Below, one piece after another: positions 13,072 through 23,905 of a DNA stretch of 64,000 bases (the stretch's first letter is position 1; every line of letters starts with the position of its first letter). The notes beneath the pieces are model-generated. The model searched no databases, was not told the DNA's origin, and was given only the letters and a program-made list of their open reading frames with translations. A program made the position numbers and the translations under genes. The stretch covers positions 39,489,460 to 39,553,459 of the forward strand of contig OY978528.1 in assembly GCA_963854835.1 (NCBI GenBank), read 5' to 3'. Origin of the DNA: Megamerina dolium (taxonomy: Eukaryota > Arthropoda > Insecta > Diptera > Megamerinidae).

Positions 13072-13970
13072 GTGGCGGTTTAAATCCCGGAGCCTCTTCT
13101 TGTCGTGGTGGAAATGGGAATCTGGTTACAGATGTCCAGAGTGTACTGAGCCTATGGAGGGAACACTTCTCCACTTTACTGAATGGCGATGCTACGAACA
13201 ATTCCGCCAGTGGAGGAGATTGCCCGATAACCCCAATTACAGATTATGGTGTTGATGTTCCACCACCAGACTATGACGAGGTTGAAACGGCCATTTTAAA
13301 GCTGAAGAACAAAAAAGCTGCAGGTGCTGTTGGCCTGCCTGCCAAATTGTTTAAGACCGGAGGCAATGAGCTGTTCGCCTCCATGCACCAGCTCATAAGC
13401 AGAATATGGTCGGATGAAAGGATGCCTGATGATTAGAGGCTCAGTGTTCCTGTACACAAAACAGGAGACCCCACAATATGCGCTAACTACCGTGGAATAA
13501 ATCTCCTGACTATCGCATGCAAGGTCCTATCGAGCTTATTATGTGAAAGATTGAATCCCATGCTCCACAACCAGATTGGACCTTATCAGTGTGGCTTCAC
13601 ACCTGGTAAATCTACCATCGACCAAATTTTCACACTGCGCCAAATCCTGGAGAAGACCCAAGAAAAACAGATCGACACACACCACCTATTTGTTGATTAA
13701 AAGCCGCTTTCGACAGTCCGGTAAGGGATTACCTCTATGCAACAATGTCTGAGTTTGGTATTCCTGCAAAGCTCATTCGAATTTGTAAAATGACACTGCA
13801 TAACTCCGAATAAGGTACAACCATGAGCTGTACGAGTTGTATGCCGATATTGACATAGTAAAGCGCATCAAAATCCAGACCAAGTACTGGAGAACCTGAC
13901 GGCGCTTGGAATTTCTAACTGGCGCCAGCATGTTATATTCGGCGTAAATCGATATTCGATTGTTATGGCC
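13072..13970 (+). pseudogene. RTE-like reverse transcriptase, internally deleted
   Basis: Conserved blocks run KNKKAAGAVGLPAKLFKTG, PVHKTGDPTICANYRGINL and YQCGFTPGKSTIDQIFTL, broken by a TAG in the MPDD-region near 13435 and a missing base near 13700. The sequence then jumps from KMTLHN to the C-terminal HELYELYADIDIVKRIKIQ region, so the YADD active site is absent. This copy is complementary to copy 3, which lacks the endonuclease but keeps the whole RT. Confidence 0.82.
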
Positions 13971-14003
13971 ACATAAGTAAGTAAGTAAGTAAAAGAAATT
14001 ATG

Positions 14004-15253
14004 TGTCTGTGAATAAAATATTTCAATTACAATAAAATATTTGTTCATATATCGCACGCATTTTTAAGAGAAATCGCACCAGATTTCATTATGTCAATAC
14101 ATTTCATTGCATTTAGTTGTATTAAGATGATGAAGAAGGCAGAGCCAATTTCATTCCCACACATTACAATTATCATAATTAGTTAGGATAATTGGAAAAT
14201 TCACGGAGATCATCTCCTTTCAATGGCCCATTCGTAAAGCAGTAAACTCTTTCGAAAATCGAACATTCGAAATGTGTAATTAATGATATAAATGTGTAAT
14301 TTAATGATATAAATTTATTTAGTACCATTTGTTTATGTTAATTATCTGGAAAAGATATCTTCTGAAAATTATCACCCTCTTTGTGGAGCAAAATTGACAA
14401 TACCTCACCCTTTCTATTGCAAGATTATGTAAATTTATAATTTTTTTGTTTATTTATATTATACTACACAGTACATACTTGTAAGTTATATGCATATACA
14501 ATACATACATATATACATACATCCATATGTGTATATATATACCAAGCAACTTGCGTAATATTCCACATACTCACATGAAATGCATGTACGATTATATGGA
14601 ATGGCTTAAGTTAGCAGATACATACACACACACACAAACACAATAAATATGCGTATTCTGTATAGTTCATTAATTCATGTTAAACTGTCAACTTGTCACT
14701 CGCTTGTTTGTAGAACATCTTCTGTGTCAATGTTCCAATGCAATGGATTGAAGGAAGGAAGGAAGAAGTATACATTTAAGTAGGTAGTATACAGTGAGAT
14801 TTAGGAACAGTGTTGTGCGTACAGCAGAATATTTGGACTGAAGCGCAAGCTACGCCTAATATGTACTATGTGTACAACATGTATATATGTAAATAAAGAT
14901 AAAGGTTTAACTAAAGATATGGACGCACATAAATGTAAGTATATATTATTTTTGTAAATTCAATTAGAATTTATTTCTTTAGGTACATATGTATTATACG
15001 CATACGTACATACTTAATAGTATTATGTATGTATGAATGTTTAGTTAGTTTAAGCTCTCATAGATCATCTCTGTTGATGTTAGAAACACATTACATTTGT
15101 ATTTTCAATTCATTTGTGATTTTGTTACAAAATTTTTCTATACATCAACTCTAGTCACCATATAGCATTAAATACTTTTTTTGGGTTTTTGGTTATCTTC
15201 CATAGCCAAACTTAATTTGGAGCTTTAGAAAAAATGTATAGTTAGTCAAAGAA
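14004..15253. other. AT-rich spacer with short microsatellites
   Basis: Contains a (GGAA)n tract near 14753-14768 and a CACACACA tract near 14623. No gene recognised. Confidence 0.5.
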
Positions 15254-15627
15254 TAAAAAAAAAAAAAAAATAAATAAATATGTGGCATTTAAAGCCCCAA
15301 AGGGCTCATTGGCCGAGCTTCTCTTCCATTGCTGTTGTGCGTCTTAAATTCGGACAGTATTAGAAGGGACCTACTTATTTTAGCCGGTTCTGAACGGCAG
15401 AACACTTGTTACATCACTTTTTCTAAGCTTTGTCACAGAGTTCTTTTAGAAGCTTATTCAAGGCAAGTTGTTACTGTCGGAAGAAAGGCCAATTGCTTGC
15501 CGACAGGTGGGTACCATTCGAAAGAAAAATCTTATCGATATTAAATTTGTTATGCATCAGCCGGGGATTGAACCACGACCTACAGATCAGAAGGCGAACA
15601 CACTAACCACTGAGCTACGGCACCCAC
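15254..15627 (-). mobile_element. tRNA-derived SINE, copy S1
   Basis: On the minus strand it begins GTGGGTGCCGTAGCTCAGTG with an A box, then a B box GGTTCAATCCC, a conserved body (CCACCTGTCGGCAAGCAATT, GTTCTGCCGTTCAG) and ends GTGCCACATATTTATTTATT plus a T run, seen on the plus strand as poly-A. Length is about 370 bp. The A and B boxes would form an internal RNA polymerase III promoter. A short AGAATA sequence flanks both sides, a weak target duplication. Confidence 0.88.
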
Positions 15628-16461
15628 TAATAGAATATAAGTAGAAAAAAGGAGAAATAACAACAACTAACAGATCTTTACAAATATCTCTTTATTTACC
15701 CGCCGATTTTCTACATCCATATAAATTCCGTTAAACACTTTGTGATTGCAACTTAATTTATTATGCCTGTTATTTCCTGTGGTACACTTGTTAAATCACA
15801 TCGATTGCATTCTACTTGCGAATATGTATGTATATTAAGATGCCTCATCAAAACGAGTTGGAGTTTTTTTCTTCAAAACTCCGATTGCTTCTCTATTGAG
15901 CTGAACTATTTTAGTGGATGTCATAAAATAAACTTGGCTCATATTTCGTTAGTAAAAATAGTATATTATTATATTTTTTAAGAATGAGGCACATATACAC
16001 ATACATGTAAATATACCGCTTCAGTAGTTGATGTATAATATTATCCTTTCTACCCTCTACTCGTTCTTTTGACAAATGTTGCTCCCTCTCTAATGTTTTC
16101 AAATCCGTCACAATGTTGTTGACAGTTTTTCACAAAAGAAAAAAAGAAGTAAAAAATAGCAATAATAGAACAAACAAAAGTGAAAAAAATATTTTTGCAC
16201 TTAAAATTTATCTCTGCCTCTGGTGGGGTCGAAAACTTTTAGTGTCCACGAATGGACGGGATGCTTGGTGTGTGTGATTGGTCCATGGAGCGCAAAAGTT
16301 ATTGTAATAAAAAATAAAAACAAAACAAAAACAAAAAACGAAAGAAGTGGAAAATACAGCAACAACAACATAACAATAACAAGAATAACTATAAAGTGTC
16401 AAATTTGGTTTGCTGCTTTCTGTTTGTTAATGTTTTTTGTTAGACGAATGGACCAATAATA
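15628..16461. other. AT-rich spacer, nothing recognised
   Basis: Contains A-rich AAAACAAAAAC tracts near 16310-16350. No gene or repeat partner in the window. Confidence 0.5.
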
Positions 16462-17588
16462 CAGGGTGATTTTTTAGCAACTTTATTTTGGCAACACTGT
16501 TTTTGGCAGCTCAGCTGTTTTCGTGTAACATGTTACTGTCAAACATGCTCAGTTTGGTCTATAATTTAACCATGAATAGATTTAAAAAAGAACAACTCTT
16601 GCAGACTATTGAATTTTATTACCAAATTCTTGCTCGGTTAAGAAAATACATTGTTCACTTCTTCCATTTTATGCTCAGTTTGGACGATCTTTTGAGGCGT
16701 CTGTTCGGAATCTTGTGACTAAATTTCGCACCAAATTTACATTATTAGACATTAAACCACCATCACGCATACGTAGAGTGCGGACAGAAGTTACTCCTCT
16801 ATGTGGAATATTTTGCGGTGGAGTTGGACGTAAAACCTTTTAAAATACAGCTGGTGCAAGAATTGAAGCCACACGACCTACCACAAACGCTAACTTTTGG
16901 TGAATTGGCGTTGGCAAATTCGGATGAAGATCCACTTTTTTATCGGAAAATTGTGTTCAGCGATGAAGCTCATTTCTGGTTGAATGGATACGGGAACAAT
17001 CAAAATTGCAGTGTTTGGTGTGAAGAGCAGCCGGAAGCATTGCAAGAACTGCCAATGTATCCCGAAAAATGCACTGTTTGGTGTGGATTATAGGCTGGTG
17101 GCATCATTGGACCGTACTTTTTCAAAGAAGCTACCGTACGATGATTACAAACTTTTTTGCCTAAGAGTTGGACTTGGCTTACATGTGGTTTCAACAAAAC
17201 GGTGCCACATGCCACACACGACGCAAAACAATGGACCAATTGAGAGGCGAGTTCGGTGAACAGTTTTTTTCACTTTTGGAGCCGGTCAATTCGCCGCCTA
17301 GATCGTGCAATTTAACGCGACAAGCCCGCAACGGTTGACGCACTGGAAGCCAATATTGAAGAACTTATTCGTGAGATACCGGCCGATATGTTGGAGAGAA
17401 TATGCCAAAGTTGGGTCTAGCGTATGAACCATTTGAGGCGCAGCCGCGACCAATATTTACATGAAATCATCTTTAAACATTGAATTATATAAATCGTTCT
17501 ATCGACTCAAATAAAGATTTCATATATTTCTCTAAATTTTATGTGTTTTTTAAAAATCAAATTTGAAGGCTCTTTAAAAATCTTCCTG
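16462..17588 (+). mobile_element. Mariner-like element, DD41D-type, copy 2
   Basis: The ends read TACAGGGTGATTTTTTAGC at 16460 and, reversed, TACAGGAAGATTTTTAAAG from 17590, so each end abuts a TA dinucleotide (16460-16461 and 17589-17590). The interior is a transposase remnant related to, but not the same family as, copy 1. Confidence 0.82.
16573..17482 (+). pseudogene. DD41D-type mariner transposase, degenerate
   Basis: The N-terminal MNRFKKEQLLQTIEFYYQ is followed by frame changes and a deletion. The catalytic part is open at 16803-17093 with KIVFSDEAHFWLNGYG (first Asp kept). The second catalytic position reads QQNGATCH, an Asp-to-Asn change, near 17200. From there to the expected third Asp the spacing again points to 41 codons, but the segment after SCNLT is deleted. 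The C-terminus (DALEANIEELIREIPADM, HLRRSRDQYLHEIIFKH) survives with an in-frame TAG. It cannot be active. Confidence 0.82.
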
Positions 17589-18555
17589 TACATTCGCATA
17601 TAGCAGAGTATATATGTTCTGTGTAGGAGGATAACATATGTACGAACAAGATATACATAGAAAAAATGAATGTCATTGATAGAGAAAAATGGTAGACTAT
17701 AAAATTAATCGTTCATTCCGTTTTCCATTGATTTATTTTGTATAATTTTGTGTAAAATAAAGTGTTTTGACGTGTTTACCATTGGAGTATGGTAACAAAA
17801 TAAATATATTCAATGTTTTTTTTTTTTTTCAAATACAAGCTTAACGGAGAGTTTTTATAATTGTTGTTTACATGTTACATAAATCAAAGTGTATTTGACA
17901 AAGTGTACCAGCAAAATATTATTGTCATTGAAATTGTCTCAAGAACATATTTTTATAAATCTTTAAAATATGCTGCAAATTAAAAGATAATATGGAGACA
18001 ATATTGCGACTCGGATAATTATTGCCAAGCCATGCTGTCGTAAAATCGATGCAGTTAAACACAATTTTGGCGAGCAATAGACTACGATAATTACAAAAGC
18101 AGCAGGTAATTACAAGAATCAATAAACTAGCATTTAAATATAATATATATTAGCACATCAAATGACTGTATCATTCATATGAGAGTATGTTGCAAGGTTG
18201 GTACCACGTATGCTAGTTCCCTATCCCAAAACAACAACGAATCCATGCTTGTGTGACAACACGATCTACGCAACAAATTGTCTCCAAACTTGAAAAAGTG
18301 GTTTACTGGCAATATATTCCACTAAAATGAGGTTATCGAGCTCAAACTGGTACGTATTTTGAGTACTTTCCGAAATCGTACAACACTGACAAATTGAAAA
18401 ACCAAATTATTGGACAAAATGTATTGATGGAATATGTTGATTTTTCTGTATCGAAGACTTTCTGGATGTCATGGTAACACGTATATGAACAATAAAAAAT
18501 TACTATACAAAATCTGAAAATATTGCTAAAAACATTACAGTTACAGTCAAACGTA
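17589..18555. other. Spacer, nothing recognised
   Basis: AT-rich. The part 18180-18520 is more complex and could be an old transposon, but no motif is strong enough to name it. Confidence 0.45.
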
Positions 18556-20537
18556 ACTTATTTACTTACGTATGTAGCCTTAAAAACCGAACATCTATTT
18601 AGGCCGAATATAATATGCTTCGCCAGCCATCTCTGTTCTTCGCTAGCTGGCGCCAGTTAGAAATTCCAAGCGCCGTCAGGTTCTCTAGTACTTGGTCTTT
18701 CCTCCGGAGGTTAGGTCTTCCTCTTCTGCGTCGTCCTGCAGCGGGTTCCGAATATAACACCTTCTTAGCTTGAGCGCGTTCTTCCATTCGCTCGACATGA
18801 CCTAGCCAGCGCAGCCGCTGGATTTTCGTGCGCTTTACTATGTCAATATCGGCATACAGCTCGAACAGCTCATGGTTGTACCTTATTCGGTACTCGCCAC
18901 CAACGCAAATAAGTCCAAATATCTTGCGTAGGACTTTTCTCTCGAAAACTCCAAGCATTCGCTCATCCGAGGTGGAAATTGTCCAGGCTTCAGCGCCATA
19001 TGTTAGGACAGGCATGATGAGAGACTTGTAGAGTGTAGTTTTCGTTCTTCGAGAGAGAGCTCGACTTCTCAATTGCTTACTTAGCCCAAAGTAACACCTG
19101 TTAGCAAGAGTTATCCTACGCATGATCTCCAAGCTGACGTCATTACTGCTGTTAATGCTGGTTCCAAGATAGACAAAGTCCCTTACTACTTCAAAAGCGT
19201 AGTTGTCAACAGTGACGTGCTGTCCAAGATGCCGGGACTCTTTGTTTGTTGACACTAGATACTTCGTCTTGCCCTCGTTCACCGTGAGACCCATCCGACG
19301 CGACTCTCTTTCCAACTCTGAGAATGCTGCACTGACTGCTCGCGTGTTCATGCCGATTATGTCAATATCGTCGGCATACGCTAACAGCATGACACTTTTG
19401 TTGAAGATAGTGCCATTATGTCGTAGATCAGCAGCTCGTATTATTTTCTCCATAATAAGATTGAAGAAGTCGAACGATAACGAATCACCTTGTCTGAAAC
19501 CCCGTTCGGTACTAAACGGTGTGGAGGGGTCCTTCCCAATTTTCGCTGCACAACGGAAGTTATGCAGTGTCATTTTACAAATTCGAATGAGCTCTGCAGG
19601 AATACCAAACTCAGACATTGTTGCATAGAGGTAATCCCTTACCGGACTGTCGAAAGCGGCTTTATAATCAACAAATAGGTGGTGTGTGCCGATCTGTTTT
19701 TCTTGGGTCTTCTCCAGGATTTGGCGCAGTGTGAAAATTTGGTCGATGGTAGATTTACCAGGTGTGAAGCCACACTGATAAGGTCCAATCAGGTTGTTGA
19801 GCATGGGTTTCAATCTTTCACACAATACGCTTGATAGGACCTTGTATGAGATACTCAGGAGATTTATTCCACGGTAGTTGGCGCAAATTGTGGGGTCTCC
19901 TGTTTTATGTACAGGACAGAGAACACTGAGCCTCCAATCATCAGGCATGCTTTCATCCGACCATATTCTGCCTATGAGCTGGTGCATGCAGGCGAGCAGC
20001 TCATCGCCTCCGGTCTTAAACAATTTGGCAGGCAGGCCATCAGCACCTACAGCTTTGTTGTTCTTCGGTCTTAAAATGGCCGTTTCAACGTCATCATAGT
20101 CGGGTGGTGGAACATCAACACCATCATCTGTAATCTGGGTTATCGGGCAATCTTCTCCACTGGCGGAATTGTTCGTATCATCGCCATTCAGTAACGTGGA
20201 GAAGTGTTCCCTCCATAGGCTCAGTACACTCTGGACATCTGTAACCAGATTCCCATTTCCACCACGACAAGAAGAGGCTCCGGGATTTAAACCGCCACTC
20301 AGGCGCTTGATCTTTTCGGCATTATCAACTAAGCTAAGCAACGCAACCCAGCGGGTGCCAAGAGGACGTTGCCTGATGGTCGCCACGTAGAGGGCCCCCA
20401 TTAGTAATAATGAAGGCGTCATCACATAGTAAGCAGATCACGCTTACTATGTGACTACCCCTCATTAACAAATAGAGGTATCATCACATAGTACTGAGAT
20501 CAAACTATATGACAGCCAGTGAGTTGACTTGCGATGA
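18556..20537 (-). mobile_element. RTE-like LINE, copy 3 (endonuclease deleted, RT open)
   Basis: The 5' end (20537) matches the start of copy 2. The leader is shared down to CACCCGCTGGG, after which about 1.2 kb of endonuclease coding sequence is missing and replaced by about 28 bp of filler before AAAAGATCAAGCGCCTGAG. The 3' end has the CTTACTTA-type tail at 18558-18570. The copy is otherwise free of frame breaks. Confidence 0.88.
18599..20425 (-). CDS. RTE-like reverse transcriptase ORF lacking the endonuclease
   Basis: A 608-codon uninterrupted frame. The first 35 codons derive from the 5' leader and junction filler, so the ATG is incidental. Order: linker with KNNKAVGADGLPAKLFKTG (about 120-138), PVHKTGDPTICANYRGINLL (about 170), GPYQCGFTPGKSTIDQIF, HHLFVDYKAAFDS (palm, first Asp), RGFRQGDSLS, the active-site box LLAYADDIDIIGM (about residue 348), then a thumb and a C-terminal RLRWLGHVERM and RRRRGRPNLRRKDQV region. 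In active elements this enzyme copies LINE RNA at a nicked chromosomal site. Without the endonuclease it could not start integration alone, though an expressed protein could still have polymerase activity. Clade assignment to RTE-like is from memory of motifs. Confidence 0.8.
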   Translation of the reverse strand: MMTPSLLLMGALYVATIRQRPLGTRWVALLSLVDNAEKIKRLSGGLNPGASSCRGGNGNLVTDVQSVLSLWREHFSTLLNGDDTNNSASGEDCPITQITDDGVDVPPPDYDDVETAILRPKNNKAVGADGLPAKLFKTGGDELLACMHQLIGRIWSDESMPDDWRLSVLCPVHKTGDPTICANYRGINLLSISYKVLSSVLCERLKPMLNNLIGPYQCGFTPGKSTIDQIFTLRQILEKTQEKQIGTHHLFVDYKAAFDSPVRDYLYATMSEFGIPAELIRICKMTLHNFRCAAKIGKDPSTPFSTERGFRQGDSLSFDFFNLIMEKIIRAADLRHNGTIFNKSVMLLAYADDIDIIGMNTRAVSAAFSELERESRRMGLTVNEGKTKYLVSTNKESRHLGQHVTVDNYAFEVVRDFVYLGTSINSSNDVSLEIMRRITLANRCYFGLSKQLRSRALSRRTKTTLYKSLIMPVLTYGAEAWTISTSDERMLGVFERKVLRKIFGLICVGGEYRIRYNHELFELYADIDIVKRTKIQRLRWLGHVERMEERAQAKKVLYSEPAAGRRRRGRPNLRRKDQVLENLTALGISNWRQLAKNRDGWRSILYSA

Positions 20538-21310
20538 TTAAAATCAGGGGTCGAATTGTCACATCCGTGAATGTACCACTTGCCACGTAAAAATGTGTAT
20601 TTGGTATTATGGCATACGTGAACGTAAAATACGAAACGTGGACGTACCTCTTTAGATGAAGAATCATTCGATCAGCAAATAGCTATGCACAAATATTTTG
20701 AAAATATATCGAAAATTGATTTTATATGATTCAGAATAGTTTCTTGCAAGTGTTATGTACAGTTTGTCATGCATTTGCGATTACCGGATTGTACCTTCCT
20801 TTTATTCATGTCTTAAAATCGTTCAATAAAGTATCTACCTTGGAAGTGCACGTCGTTAAATATGTTTACACTATCTGTTCTACGAATATCCATAGGTCGT
20901 CATAAACCACAATTTAAAATCACACAAGTACATAGTTTATTATTTAAGTGTGATTATTACAAAACACGTACTTCTCCAATGATAAATTATTGATAGAATT
21001 TATTATTAATAACATTAATTCCATATAATTTTTTTTAATATTCCTTCGTACTTGCAATTGATCCAGTTTTTCATCTTTTCACTTTCAGTAGAGCTCATGT
21101 TGTCTACGCCAGACTATTACATAACGCGCACTGTCTGGTGCCACCTTTGTAGAAGGCGAATGCAACTCTGACTTGATTAGTCAGCAGTCGATTCGTTATT
21201 CTTGTTCTTCTCTTTTTTCTTATATACATATTTTTTCCCGAACAATAAGGAGTGCGCGCCTTTTTTTCTTTTATACATATATATATTTTTCCCGACACCA
21301 ATAGTGCCCG
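20538..21310. other. Spacer containing a repeated segment next to the gypsy element
   Basis: 20538-21100 is AT-rich with nothing recognised. 21218-21262 and 21268-21310 are imperfect tandem copies (TATACATA, then TTTTCCCGA, then CAATA-type blocks); the gypsy element has inserted in the second one. Confidence 0.5.
21105..21225. repeat. Short dispersed repeat, partner of 59645-59765
   Basis: GTCTACGCCAGA, TGTCTGGTGCCACCTTTGTA, GAAGGCGAATGC and CTCTGACTTGATTAGTCAGC occur here, and in reverse complement at 59765-59645 with few differences. No coding capacity or termini were identified; it may be part of an LTR or of a non-autonomous element. Confidence 0.85.
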
Positions 21311-21687
21311 AGTTACATCGTACGCTGCAACAACTACAACGACAGTAACCCAACAACCTCCCGCTAAACCACCACGATCATCGTTTTAGCGATCGTTGAC
21401 ACTTCCGAATCAACTCATGTGCAATACCGCATTATCAGCAATATTAACAGTTGCACAACAATAACCAGACAGGTTTCCTAGTAATTAAGCATAAGCATAA
21501 TTAATAATTAAACCACTATACTTTCTTTAGAAAAGCATATTAAAATAAGTTATGAATATCAAGTTCAATTGAATAAACGAACAGTACAGTTTTGGTGTTA
21601 AAGATAATCAGTTGTGTTTCATTCAAAGCTCCAGTTGAGGAGCTAAAATATATATTTTTGGTTATTACACATATTAATAACATAAGT
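21311..21687 (+). repeat. Gypsy left LTR
   Basis: Begins AGTTACATCGTACGC and ends AATAACATAAGT, 377 bp. It carries the promoter and polyadenylation functions of the element; an AATAAA-type signal is not exact, but GAATAAACG occurs at about 21571. Confidence 0.95.
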
Positions 21688-21704
21688 GGCGCAGTCGATC
21701 GGGC
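21687..21704 (+). promoter_or_regulatory. Primer-binding site
   Basis: TGGCGCAGTCGATCGGG lies directly at the LTR end. Several insect gypsy-type elements of the 17.6 group use this type of site with a serine tRNA primer. It primes minus-strand DNA synthesis in the cytoplasm. Confidence 0.8.
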
Positions 21705-21994
21705 CAGTGGACAGCATTAAAAGCTGTAGAATTTTAATTCCTCACCACTGGAAAAGAACAACGAAGGAACCAAGGAAAAATCAAGAGCTGGACAACCACC
21801 TGGATTAAGAAACATCGAGATGATCATCAAAATATTCGCAGTGTGTTACATGTAAGAGTATTGTATGTTCGAAATTATTTGTGTTATAGTATGTATCTTA
21901 AAAAGTGACAAAATTATTGTAGAAACTAAGTGTATAAAAGTGTAAAAAAAAAAAAAGAGAGTGAATGCCATTTTTTTTTATGATAGAATGAAAA

Positions 21995-22287
21995 GAGCGA
22001 CGAAAGTTTAGTGCAAATATTCTCGTATCGACGCTTATCGGTACAAGTAATAGAAAAGCAACGAAAGTTTAATGCAAATATTCTCGTATCGACTCCTATC
22101 GGTACAAGTAATAAAAATTGGCTTTTATGCAAATGTTATTGTTTCGGCTATACTCCATCCTTACTAGGAGTATCGACGGCTATCGGTACAGTGATATAGT
22201 CAGGAATTGAAATCAGTGGATCATACTAATACTATCTTTTTCAACTGAACACACCTGTGGTGAAGAGTATCGACGGCTATCGGTACA
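21995..22287 (+). repeat. Four-copy TATCG motif array in the gypsy leader
   Basis: GTATCGAC, two variable bases, then CTATCGGTACA (or TTATCGGTACA) occurs at 22025, 22086, 22170 and 22267. The first two copies sit inside a longer duplicated unit (CGAAAGTTTA, TGCAAATATTCTCG, motif, AGTAATA). Each copy holds two TATCG pentamers, CGATA on the other strand. Position between primer site and gag parallels the insulator array of the Drosophila gypsy element, but the motif is different. Function is inferred only. Confidence 0.75.
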
Positions 22288-23352
22288 GAGGTTCAGTTGA
22301 AACATATTTGAAAATATAGCGCTTCGCAGCATGCAAGCGAAAGTGCACCCACTGCATTTGCATATTAAGTTATTTGAATTCTTACTCCACTATCTCTTCT
22401 CGACACATGAATGCCTAAGAATCAAAAACAGAAATCTCATTTTATACCCTATCAATTGAGGAGATTAACTAGAAGCTTAACTTCTATCCCCGAAGAAATA
22501 ACACAAAATAATTTCGACAATCAACCCTTGTCCAATTTCGAATTGAATAATAGCAATATGTCAATTCGCAACGACCAATCAAATAGCACCCCACCGAGTC
22601 ACCTGGACATTTTTAATTCTTTAAGAATCCCAGATGCCATAAAAGACCTCCCGAGATTTGATGGCAATTCAAGACTGTTAAACGAATTCATCAACAATGT
22701 TGAAGAGATCCTCCTCTATATTAGAGGTACGGACAATACCCCGTATGGACAAATACTCCTACGAGCCATCAGGAACAAAATCGAGGGACAAGCAAACGAG
22801 ATTCTTAATATGTACGGCACCGCGCTGAACTGGGATGATATTAAGACGAACCTTATATTACATTATGCCGACAAACGTACGGAAACGTCACTCATTAGAG
22901 ACCTGCATAATACTATGCAGGTTGATAAAACTGTGAACTGTGGAAAGCTTTTACGGCAAAATAATTGAATTACAGTCCGCACTGTGCAACAACATCCTAC
23001 TGCATGAACCGGACTCAAATGTAGTAAAGGCAAAGAAAGACCTTTACGCTGATATGTGTCTTAACTCGTTCCTCAGTGGTCTCAAGGAACCGCTTGGATC
23101 TAGAATTAGAACTATGCACCCAGATTCCTTAGCCACCGCCCTAGCGTTCTGTATAAAGGAACAGAACATTTCTTATCAAAGACAATCTTACCAAAATCAT
23201 AATAATTACCGGAATAATTCAAATAAATTCTATAACAATAACCCAAACAGAACGCAAAATCGCAATCAACCATACCCACAAAATTCATACGGGAAATATC
23301 CTAACAATAGCAACAATAATCAAGGAAACCAAAATCCTTTTAACAATAAAAT

Positions 23353-23714
23353 AAATAAAAATAAATATGTGGCACTTAAAGCCCCGAAGGGCTCATCGGC
23401 CGAGCTTCTCTTCCATTACTGTTGTGCGTCTTAAATTTGGACAGTATTAGAAGGGACCTACTTATTTTAGCCGGTTCCGAACGGCAGAACACTTGTGACA
23501 TCACTTTTTCTGAGCTTTGTCACAGAATTCTTTTAGAAGCATTTTCATGGCAAGTTGTTACTGTCGGAAGAATTGCCAATTGCTTGCCGACAGGTGGGTA
23601 CCATTCGAAAGAAAAATCTTATCGATATTAAATTTGTTATGCATCAGCCGGGGATTGAACCACGACCTACAGATCAGAAGGCGAACACACTAACCACTGA
23701 GCTACGGCACCCAC
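23353..23714 (-). mobile_element. tRNA-derived SINE, copy S2, inside gypsy gag
   Basis: A full-length copy on the minus strand: tRNA-like head next to 23714, body, and AAATATGTGGCACTTAAAGC (the reversed 3' end) near 23365. It is bounded by CCTTTTAACAATAAAAT (23336-23352) and CCTTTTAACAATAGAAT (23715-23731), a 17-bp target duplication with one difference. This dates it as younger than the gypsy gag sequence it split. Confidence 0.95.
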
Positions 23715-23905
23715 CCTTTTAACAATAGAATGATTAAAAATATGCCTCATAACGAATCAGGAATTCACAGAACAAATGCAACAAATTTTAAACCAAAACA
23801 AAGTACTCAGACAAGATATTCCGAACCTAGAAATTTTAATTTCAATGAAATAAATAATCATCAATCAACGATCACCCTGGATCGGTACTTCGACAACGAC
23901 GTTAA

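Larger units (their letters stand above)
11651..14003 (+). mobile_element. RTE-like LINE, copy 2 (endonuclease kept, RT deleted)
   Basis: It shares its 5' end with copy 3: the CATCGCAAGTCAACTCACTG block at 11653 matches the reverse strand at 20537. It also shares the 5' leader, with GCCCTCTACGTGGCGACCA. It keeps an endonuclease region, the start of the RT, and the 3' end with (TAAG)n at 13975-13993. An internal deletion at about 13800 joins the CAAAATGACACTGCATAA region directly to the C-terminal part, removing most of the palm and thumb. Confidence 0.85.

Noticed and set aside
18599..20425. 608-codon ORF as a host gene
   Set aside because: Collinear with two other LINE copies in the window and has the YADD reverse-transcriptase box.
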